Positions 49,963 through 56,379 of a DNA stretch of 56,379 bases are shown piece after piece. The translations under genes and the position numbers were made by a program. The notes beneath the pieces are model-generated. The model was not told where the DNA came from and ran no database searches. It saw only the letters and a list, made by a program, of their open reading frames with translations. Each line of letters starts with the position of its first letter. The first letter of the stretch is position 1. Source of the stretch: Cytophagaceae bacterium (GTDB taxonomy: Bacteria > Bacteroidota > Bacteroidia > Cytophagales > Spirosomataceae); assembly GCA_027488335.1 (NCBI GenBank), contig JAIYBU010000189.1:1-56379 (forward strand), read 5' to 3'.

Positions 49963-51477
49963 ATGAACATAACAATCGAACAAATAACAGCCCTTGCAGC
50001 AATTCCAGAAGATTTGCATGACGCATTTCTGAGAGTTGCCAAAGGCCTAACCGAGCGAGCCGAATATCCATCAGAAAAAGCCTTGGGCTTATTCGCTCAA
50101 ATGCTCGAAAATCCAAAAAAATTTGCTTATTCAAAGAATAAAGTAACAAATTTGGCTCAAAAAATTTACGAATTACAAAAACAAGGCATCGAAATAAAGC
50201 TTACCGATGAAGGTCTTGCCTATATTCCGAAAGAAGAATTCATGCAAATTGATGAAAAGCCAAAGGCTTTACCAAGCGAATTTGGTTTACGAGATGAAAA
50301 CGTAGCCTACAAAATTTTTGGGGAAAGCTTCATTGAGCAAGGAGCTTTAAATCAGATGAATACGGCCGTGAGTTTACCAATTTCGGTGGCTGGTGCGTTA
50401 ATGCCAGATGCTCATCAGGGTTATGGTTTGCCCATCGGTGGCGTGTTAGCTACCGAAGCCGACAAAATCATTCCTTATGCAGTTGGGGTTGATATTGCTT
50501 GCCGTATGTGCTTATCAGTTTTTGATGTTTCGGCTGATATTTTTAAGCGTGAGCCTCATCTTTTAAAACGAACTTTACTCGAAAACACCAAGTTTGGTAT
50601 GGGTGGCGAAACCGCCCGTAAGTCAGATACATCGGTGATGGATAAACCCGAATGGACAGCCACCAAAATTATCCGTGATTTGAAAGATAAAGCCTATCGC
50701 CAACTCGGAACCTCAGGCACTGGTAATCACTTTGTTGAATGGGGCTTGTTGGAAGTCGCCGAACAAGATGATTTACTCAATTTACCAGCGGGTACATATT
50801 TGGCTTTACTATCGCACTCAGGTTCACGGGGTTTTGGCGGAACAATTGCAGGTCATTATTCAAAAATTGCGATGCAAAAAACAGTTTTACCAAAACAAGC
50901 CGCACATTTGGCATGGCTCGATTTAAACACCGAAGAAGGCCAAGAATATTGGATTGCTATGAATTTGGCAGGCGATTATGCCTCGGCCAACCACCACGAA
51001 ATTCATGCAAAAATAGCTAAGGCAATCTCAGAAAGACCACTTTTAATGGTCGAAAATCACCATAATTTTGCTTGGAAAGAGCAATTTAATGGGAAAGAGG
51101 TCTTGGTTCACCGCAAAGGTGCAACGCCTGCGGGTGCAAACGACTTAGGAATTATTCCAGGTTCGATGACTGCTCCAGGTTTTGTGGTGCGTGGTTTAGG
51201 AAATACTAATTCTATCAATTCAGCCTCGCACGGAGCAGGACGTTTGATGAGCCGTACGGCAGCTTTTAACTCGGTCACCAAAAATTCGATGAATAAGATT
51301 CTGAACGAACACGACATCGAACTCATCGGCGGCGATTTAGACGAAGCACCAATGGTTTATAAAGACATCAACGATGTAATTTCAGCACAAACCGATTTAG
51401 TGAAAGTTTTGGCAAAATTTACTCCAAAGATTGTCCGAATGGCCGATGCGAATCGGAAGGAAGGTAGAGAAGATTGA
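49963..51477 (+). CDS. rtcB: RNA-splicing ligase RtcB
   Basis: 504 aa. Family motifs in order are GVDIACRMC (about 171-179, with the metal-binding Cys), TSGTGNHFVEWG (near 248), SHSGSRGFGG, ASANHHEIH, NHHNFAWKE (near 363) and the active-site SASHGAGRLMSR (near 420) holding the guanylylated His. Joins 3'-phosphate or 2',3'-cyclic-phosphate ends to 5'-OH ends using GTP and Mn2+. The DIACRM replaces the common DIGCGM but keeps the Cys. Second gene of the slipin operon. Confidence 0.95.
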   Translation: MNITIEQITALAAIPEDLHDAFLRVAKGLTERAEYPSEKALGLFAQMLENPKKFAYSKNKVTNLAQKIYELQKQGIEIKLTDEGLAYIPKEEFMQIDEKPKALPSEFGLRDENVAYKIFGESFIEQGALNQMNTAVSLPISVAGALMPDAHQGYGLPIGGVLATEADKIIPYAVGVDIACRMCLSVFDVSADIFKREPHLLKRTLLENTKFGMGGETARKSDTSVMDKPEWTATKIIRDLKDKAYRQLGTSGTGNHFVEWGLLEVAEQDDLLNLPAGTYLALLSHSGSRGFGGTIAGHYSKIAMQKTVLPKQAAHLAWLDLNTEEGQEYWIAMNLAGDYASANHHEIHAKIAKAISERPLLMVENHHNFAWKEQFNGKEVLVHRKGATPAGANDLGIIPGSMTAPGFVVRGLGNTNSINSASHGAGRLMSRTAAFNSVTKNSMNKILNEHDIELIGGDLDEAPMVYKDINDVISAQTDLVKVLAKFTPKIVRMADANRKEGRED

Positions 51478-51490
51478 AGAAGTTTATGGA

Positions 51491-51514
51491 GTGAAGCATC
51501 TTCTGATGCTTCAC
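51491..51514. terminator. Hairpin after rtcB
   Basis: 10-bp perfect inverted repeat GTGAAGCATC with GATGCTTCAC, loop TTCT. It lies between the convergent rtcB and SMI1/KNR4 genes; the following bases are only moderately T-rich. Confidence 0.65.
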
Positions 51515-51515
51515 C

Positions 51516-52037
51516 TTATTGTTTTCGGAAAACTTTAGTCTGACTTTTCAAAAAATCAAGTTCACTTTTAAGATAATTTGTAAAGTTTCTGAAACGACGC
51601 TCACCAGGAATCCAATAGGCAAATTTCCAGCAAGCCCAATTTGAGTTAGCTTTTTTGGGAGGAATCAATAAAACTTGTTGTTCTTCATGAAAGCCACCAA
51701 TTAAAATGCTTCTTTTCAAAATTTCACCTAATTTAGAATTTCCTTCACACCAAATTTCAACGGTTTCTTTATCTAAATGGTAGAACAAATCCACTTTTTC
51801 AAGGGATAAAAGACTTGAGTTGATACTATCAATTGTTTGCGGAAAACCATTTGAAATCTTCAAAAACTCAATATAATCTTTTGGTAACTTACACTTTAGC
51901 CTTGCTTCTGTAATTTTAATCGCTCTTTCATTGGCTGGCATAGTACCAAGCCATTGGGCTAATTTTTCATTTTCAGAAAAATCAGCTTCTTTCAAAAGAA
52001 TAGCATATTTAGATATGTCTTTTAGAATATTTTCCAC
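51516..52037 (-). CDS. SMI1/KNR4 (SUKH) family protein
   Basis: 173 aa. The SUKH pattern is visible: EARLKCKLPKDYIEFLKISNGF, then strands with LLPPKKAN-like turns and WKFAYWIPGERRFRNF. SUKH proteins are frequent immunity proteins of polymorphic toxins, and some have other roles. No toxin gene is adjacent; it converges on rtcB. Confidence 0.8.
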   Translation of the reverse strand: MENILKDISKYAILLKEADFSENEKLAQWLGTMPANERAIKITEARLKCKLPKDYIEFLKISNGFPQTIDSINSSLLSLEKVDLFYHLDKETVEIWCEGNSKLGEILKRSILIGGFHEEQQVLLIPPKKANSNWACWKFAYWIPGERRFRNFTNYLKSELDFLKSQTKVFRKQ

Positions 52038-52049
52038 ATTATGGCATTG

Positions 52050-53651
52050 TTATCCCAATATCATCTCCGCCCCTTTCTCAGCAATCATATAGACAGCCGC
52101 ATTCGTATTACCCGAAACAATAGTTGGCATGACCGACGCATCAATCACTCGCAACCCTTCGATTCCTCTTACTCTTAATTGGTCATCAACCACAGCCATT
52201 TCATCATTTCCCATTTTGCACGTTCCCACTGGGTGATACACCGTTTCGAGTTGTTTTTTCAAGTGTAGCATAATCGCATCATCCGAACTTCTATCGGGTG
52301 GAGTAATCAACGCTTTTCGGTATTGGTCAAAAGCAGGTGCTTGCAATACTTCAATAGCCTTTTTGGCGGCTTTCAGAAGCGTAATTTGGTCTTGTTCGGC
52401 TTCTAAAAAATTAGGTTGGATAATCGGAGCATCCATTGCATTATTACTTCCAAGAGTCACGTAACCTCTACTTTCTGGACGAAGCAGTGTCGGCAAAATC
52501 GTGAAGCCATCAGTGTGCGGAAAAGTATTCATATCATAAAAATCATAATCATAACCTTCTCCAACTTGCAAGGAAGCAAAATGAAACTGATAATTTACTC
52601 GGTCGGGACTATCATCAGTCATCCAAAAGGCAGCCGATTCCAATGGGCTAATCGTAAAAACTCCTTTTTTTGTAAAAACATATTTCAACAAACCTTTCAA
52701 TTGATTCAACGGTTTCAGATGATGGTTTTGCCCAAATTCTTGATTCGACAAACAACTTACCCCCGAAAACAAATGGTCTTGTAGGTTTTTGCCTACGCCC
52801 GAAATATTTTTCTTACATACTATAGTATGTTTCTTCAATTCCTCAGCATCGCCCACCCCCGAAAGCATCAATAGTTGTGGCGAAGCAAACGCTCCTGCCG
52901 ATAAAATCACTTCTTTATCGGCAAATGCTTTATCGGTAGTATTTTTACCAGTAAAATATTCTACACCAACTGCCTTATCGTTTTCAATCAAAATTTGCTT
53001 TACGGGCGAATTTGTCCGAACTGTCAGGTTTTTTCGGTGCATCACAGGCTTCAAAAAGGCAGACGCAGCACTATACCTTTTTGCATCTTTAATCGTAAAC
53101 TGTAAGCGACTCGCACCTGCTTGTTTTTCACCATTATAATCATCGTTGCGTTTAATGCCTGTCTCATCGCAAGCGGCTACAAAAGCATCTGAAAAAGGCG
53201 TATCAAATCTCGTTGCATAAGTCACATTGAGCCAACCACCTTTTCCGTGATAAGCATTTGAAATTTGTTCATTATGCTCCGATTTCTTGAAATACGGCAA
53301 TATATCATCATATCCCCAACCTTTATTACCCAGCTTCGCCCAATCATTATAATCTTCTTTGTTTCCACGTACATACGCCATGGCATTAGTAGAGCTACTT
53401 CCGCCCAACGTTCGGCCACGAGGCAAATAAATTCGTCTATTCAATACGTGTTTTTGAGGTTCGGTAGTAAAACCCCAATCGACTTCCGTCTTAAAGAGCT
53501 TGGCATAACCCGCAGGAATATGAATTTCCATTTTTTTGTCGGGTCCACCTGCTTCCAAAAGTAAAACCTTATGGTTTGGGTTTTCTGAAAGCCGATTAGC
53601 CAAAACGCAGCCAGCCGAACCAGCTCCAATAATAATGAAGTCGTAACGCAT
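52050..53651 (-). CDS. Choline dehydrogenase-like GMC oxidoreductase
   Basis: 533 aa, complete. The N-terminal FAD motif GAGSAGCVLANRLSE is followed by GGSSSTNAMAYVRG and the C-terminal catalytic region TVYHPVGTCKMG and NTNAAVYMIAEKGA, as in BetA and related alcohol dehydrogenases. The substrate is an alcohol or polyol, identity unknown. Unlike the other GMC protein in the window, it belongs to the classical branch. Confidence 0.9.
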   Translation of the reverse strand: MRYDFIIIGAGSAGCVLANRLSENPNHKVLLLEAGGPDKKMEIHIPAGYAKLFKTEVDWGFTTEPQKHVLNRRIYLPRGRTLGGSSSTNAMAYVRGNKEDYNDWAKLGNKGWGYDDILPYFKKSEHNEQISNAYHGKGGWLNVTYATRFDTPFSDAFVAACDETGIKRNDDYNGEKQAGASRLQFTIKDAKRYSAASAFLKPVMHRKNLTVRTNSPVKQILIENDKAVGVEYFTGKNTTDKAFADKEVILSAGAFASPQLLMLSGVGDAEELKKHTIVCKKNISGVGKNLQDHLFSGVSCLSNQEFGQNHHLKPLNQLKGLLKYVFTKKGVFTISPLESAAFWMTDDSPDRVNYQFHFASLQVGEGYDYDFYDMNTFPHTDGFTILPTLLRPESRGYVTLGSNNAMDAPIIQPNFLEAEQDQITLLKAAKKAIEVLQAPAFDQYRKALITPPDRSSDDAIMLHLKKQLETVYHPVGTCKMGNDEMAVVDDQLRVRGIEGLRVIDASVMPTIVSGNTNAAVYMIAEKGAEMILG

Positions 53652-53713
53652 AGTTTATAGTCTGTTTTAGGTTGAAATAAATATAATTTTGGAGCGGAAC
53701 GCCGCCCTTTCTG

Positions 53714-53764
53714 AATGAGTGAATGATTGAATAGCAAAATATTAAATTCTATCATTCACTCATT
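53714..53764. terminator. Intergenic hairpin between pdxH and the GMC gene
   Basis: 14-bp perfect inverted repeat (53714-53727 with 53751-53764) with a 23-nt loop. Likely terminator or dispersed palindrome after pdxH on the minus strand. Confidence 0.55.
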
Positions 53765-53784
53765 GAGGCATTCAATCATTAAAT

Positions 53785-54429
53785 CTACGGAGAAAGTCGT
53801 TCAATTTTCCAATTATCATCAACTTTCGTAAATAAAATTCGGTCATGTAAACGATTCGGCCGACCTTGCCAAAACTCTATTCTTTCAGGCTTCACACAAT
53901 ACCCACCCCAATGAGCAGGTCTTGGAATTAGCTCAAGGTCTTTAAACTCATTCTCCAATTCAGCCAAACGTTGCTCAATGACTTCTCTTCCCTCAATAAC
54001 CGAACTTTGATTCGATACCCACGCTCCAATCTGGCTACCTCGTGGGCGTGAATGAAAATATTCATCTGATTCTTCGCCACTGACTTTCTCAATACACCCC
54101 TCAATCCTAACCTGACGCTCCAGCTCTCCCCAAAAGAAAGTCAACGAGGCAAAAGGCGTTTCGGCCACTTCATTGCCTTTATTACTTCTATAATTGGTAT
54201 AGAAACTAAACCCATTTTCGTCAAAACCTTTCAACAGCACAATTCGACCATGCGGTTTTCCGTCCGAAACCGTCGAAAGTGTCATGGCATTCGGTTCTAA
54301 AATTTTGGCATTCAATGCTTCAGTAAACCACTTCCCAAATTGTTTAATAGGACTCTCTAAAACATTTTCCTCTAACAGTTCGTTTCGAGTATATGATTGC
54401 CTAAGGGCAGCTACATCTGTTTTATTCAT
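53785..54429 (-). CDS. pdxH: Pyridoxamine 5'-phosphate oxidase
   Basis: 214 aa, standard length. Motifs include RIVLLKGFDENGFSFYTNYR with SNKGNEV, LERQVRIEG, SRPRGSQIGAWVSNQSS and C-terminal RIEFWQGRPNRLHDR. FMN-dependent enzyme making pyridoxal 5'-phosphate. Confidence 0.96.
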   Translation of the reverse strand: MNKTDVAALRQSYTRNELLEENVLESPIKQFGKWFTEALNAKILEPNAMTLSTVSDGKPHGRIVLLKGFDENGFSFYTNYRSNKGNEVAETPFASLTFFWGELERQVRIEGCIEKVSGEESDEYFHSRPRGSQIGAWVSNQSSVIEGREVIEQRLAELENEFKDLELIPRPAHWGGYCVKPERIEFWQGRPNRLHDRILFTKVDDNWKIERLSP

Positions 54430-54522
54430 TAGTTTGCAACGTTTTTAAGTTTTTTTTCGTATATAACATATATATAAGAAATGAAGTTTGTGAAACCTAC
54501 GGTAATTCGTCTATAATTTTAT

Positions 54523-54530
54523 TACATTTG
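54523..54530 (+). promoter_or_regulatory. Likely -7 box of the DUF349 gene
   Basis: TACATTTG, matching TAnnTTTG, 34 bp before the ATG. No -33 TTG at the expected distance. Confidence 0.4.
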
Positions 54531-54564
54531 CAAATCTAATGAGAACTTTTTAGAACATTTAAAA

Positions 54565-56379
54565 ATGACCAATAAAGAATTGGATTTGACAGAAAATGCC
54601 ACGGATGCTACTGCCAACGAAGAAACACCTTCAATAACAGTAGAAAATTCTACAGTAAATGTAGAAAGTAAAACCATTGCGGAAACAGCCAAAGATAATA
54701 TGAACGAGCAAAAAGACACAATCGAAAATGCAACCGAAAATGCGGTTGAAGAAACAGTAAACACCGTTGAGAGTGAAGCAACTGAAACATTTGACGCCGT
54801 TACAGAGGTGGCGAGCGAGACTGTTGCAGAGGTAGAAAGTGTAGCGTCGGAAGTAACGGAAGCAGTAGAAAATACTATTGAAGAAACACCAGTAGCAGTA
54901 TCCCACAGCGAAGATATTATAGCTTCGATTGAGCCTTCGGGTGCTGAGGCAGAATTGGCAATTGAGCCAATTGAAGAGGTTGCTCCGCAAGAAGAAGTTG
55001 ATTACAGTAACTTTACAAAGAAAGATTTTGTTGACCTCGGTGAAAAACTTTTGGCTTCTATCAAAGCCGATGGCGTAAGCGTATCCGATGTAAAAAATGC
55101 GGATGTAGTGATGCGTGAAATCAAACCAATTTTTGATGACCTAAAAGCTCGTGATAAAGCCGAAGCTTTGAAAAAATATATTGCTGATAATGGCAACAAC
55201 GAAGGTTTTGAATACAAAAACGATAATTTCGTAGTGCGTTTCGAGTCGTTGAATGCTCAAATCAGAGATGCAAAGAATGGTTTCTTCCAAAAAATCGAAC
55301 GTTTGAAAGAAGACTATTTCGAGCGTAAAACACAATTATTACAACGCCTCCGTGAAGTGGTTGATGAAGAAGAAAAAGGCGGTACAAAAAGCAACTGGCA
55401 AGAATTTAAGAAGATTCAAGAAGACTGGAAAAATGCAGGAAATGTAAATTCCCCGCACAATACCACACTTTGGTCAGCTTACAATGCTTTGGTTGATAGA
55501 TATTTCAGCATTCGTCATATCCAAAACGAACTCAAAGACCTCGACCGTAAGAAAAACTTCACCGCCAAAGCCGACATCGTTGCCCGAATTGAAGCTATTT
55601 CTCAAGGAATCGAAGAAGGCGGATTGAGCAATACAACCTTGCGTCAGGCAAACGATTTATTGGAAGAGTACAAACATATTGGCCCAGCCGCTCGTGAAGC
55701 ACAAGATGAACTTTGGAAGCGTCTGAAAGCAGCTTTTGATATTATTCACAACAAACGTCGTGAACAATCGGCACAAACCAACCAGTTACAAGAAGAAATC
55801 TACGGGGCAAAACTTCGTTTGGTAGAAAACCTTAAACCTTACATTGAGTTTAAGACCGATAGTATCAACGAATGGAACGCCAAAACCAAGGAGGTAATGG
55901 CAATCCAAGACCAATGGAATGCCATTAAAGGTGCAATGCCAAAAGAAAAAGGCAAAGACATTAGCCGTGATTTCTGGGGCTTACTGAAAACCTTCTTCCG
56001 TAACAAAGGCGATTTCTTTGCAAAATTAGAAGCTCAACGAGAGGATAACCTCAAAGCTAAAACGGCTCTTTGCGAGCAAGTAGAAACCTTGGTAGCCTCT
56101 GAAGACTTTTCGGCTGCATTTACAGATAAAGTGGTAGAACTCCAAAAAACTTGGAAAACCATTGGCCACGTTCCTGAGAAAATGAAAGATAAAATCTATG
56201 AGCGATTCAAAAAGGCTTGTGATGAATTTTTCAATGGAAAACGTGCCAAAGGCAATGCCATCGAATTAGAATACGAGGAAAACTTGAAACAAAAAATTGC
56301 TATCTGCGAAGAAATCGAAGCGTTGGCAAAAAGTGGCGATACGCAATTAGGCAAACTTTCAGAATTCAAAGCACAATAC
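54565..56379 (+). CDS. DUF349 coiled-coil protein, 3'-truncated by the window edge
   Basis: 605 codons from the ATG at 54565, frame open to the last base. The first 130 residues are acidic and low-complexity (many Glu, Thr, Val and Ala). From there on, helical DUF349 units repeat with W-x-x-F/A spacing: SNWQEFKKIQEDWKNAG, LWSAYNALVDRYF, ELWKRLKAAFDIIHNKR and KTWKTIGHVPEKMKDKIYE. Function of this family is not established; a structural coiled-coil role is plausible. Confidence 0.88.
   Translation, partial: MTNKELDLTENATDATANEETPSITVENSTVNVESKTIAETAKDNMNEQKDTIENATENAVEETVNTVESEATETFDAVTEVASETVAEVESVASEVTEAVENTIEETPVAVSHSEDIIASIEPSGAEAELAIEPIEEVAPQEEVDYSNFTKKDFVDLGEKLLASIKADGVSVSDVKNADVVMREIKPIFDDLKARDKAEALKKYIADNGNNEGFEYKNDNFVVRFESLNAQIRDAKNGFFQKIERLKEDYFERKTQLLQRLREVVDEEEKGGTKSNWQEFKKIQEDWKNAGNVNSPHNTTLWSAYNALVDRYFSIRHIQNELKDLDRKKNFTAKADIVARIEAISQGIEEGGLSNTTLRQANDLLEEYKHIGPAAREAQDELWKRLKAAFDIIHNKRREQSAQTNQLQEEIYGAKLRLVENLKPYIEFKTDSINEWNAKTKEVMAIQDQWNAIKGAMPKEKGKDISRDFWGLLKTFFRNKGDFFAKLEAQREDNLKAKTALCEQVETLVASEDFSAAFTDKVVELQKTWKTIGHVPEKMKDKIYERFKKACDEFFNGKRAKGNAIELEYEENLKQKIAICEEIEALAKSGDTQLGKLSEFKAQY

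Overview
The window is from the chromosome of an AT-rich member of the Bacteroidota, most likely a Cytophagales/Spirosomaceae-type bacterium. This rests on promoters of the TTG-N19-22-TAnnTTTG type, DUF5777 and WG-repeat proteins, a TonB receptor with an STN and carboxypeptidase-like N terminus paired with a DUF4249-like lipoprotein, a CarB without its regulatory domain, and weak Shine-Dalgarno signals. No rRNA, integrase or intact insertion sequence is visible.

Layout. 1-6.5 kb: the end of an ECF sigma factor and its partner membrane protein, then a run of exported redox proteins (Rieske, DUF5777, YceI, cytochrome c), a Gly/Tyr-rich protein and a beta-barrel-like protein. 6.5-7.1 kb: intergenic DNA with two copies of a box-plus-terminator RNA element. 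7.1-14.6 kb: an RNA-damage/defence locus. On the minus strand lie a T4 Rnl1-like RNA ligase (split into two ORFs by a palindromic repeat), an ApeA-like HEPN ribonuclease and a T4-type polynucleotide kinase/phosphatase. Divergently lie a DUF262 protein, a DUF3696 ATPase, an unknown protein and a WYL-domain regulator. 14.6-15.5 kb: a PIN toxin-antitoxin pair and a 150-bp MITE-like element. 15.5-47 kb: mostly core genes (mutarotase, radA, ThuA/PQQ dehydrogenase fusion, TonB receptor, Nudix hydrolase, FAD dehydrogenase, nuoIJK, tRNA-Arg, carB, mutS, GMC oxidoreductase, methylmalonyl-CoA epimerase, pheT, WG-repeat protein). 47-51.5 kb: a second RNA-repair locus with small ORFs, an array of tRNA-like RNA elements, a slipin/SPFH protein and RtcB. 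51.5-56.4 kb: SMI1/KNR4 protein, choline-dehydrogenase-like GMC enzyme, pdxH and a partial DUF349 protein.

How the parts connect. The two RNA-repair loci, 38 kb apart, share one regulatory element. A 20-bp inverted-repeat site (CTACGCAAATAG[A/G]CTGCGTA) is followed after exactly 11 nt by ACTTTGTA[G/T]CATCAA. It lies just upstream of the RNA ligase (10420-10465) and just upstream of the tRNA-like RNA/slipin/rtcB unit (48106-48151). Both promoters lack a visible -33 TTG, and the only nearby dedicated regulator is the WYL protein. I infer one RNA-damage regulon in which WYL switches on both a T4-type kinase/ligase pathway and an RtcB pathway. A HEPN nuclease of an abortive-infection family sits inside the kinase/ligase operon. 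The pairing of SPFH proteins and tRNA-like RNAs with RtcB was noted in comparative genomics of RNA repair (Burroughs and Aravind, 2016). The shared operator, the inserted HEPN gene and the duplicated tRNA-like array are what stand out here.
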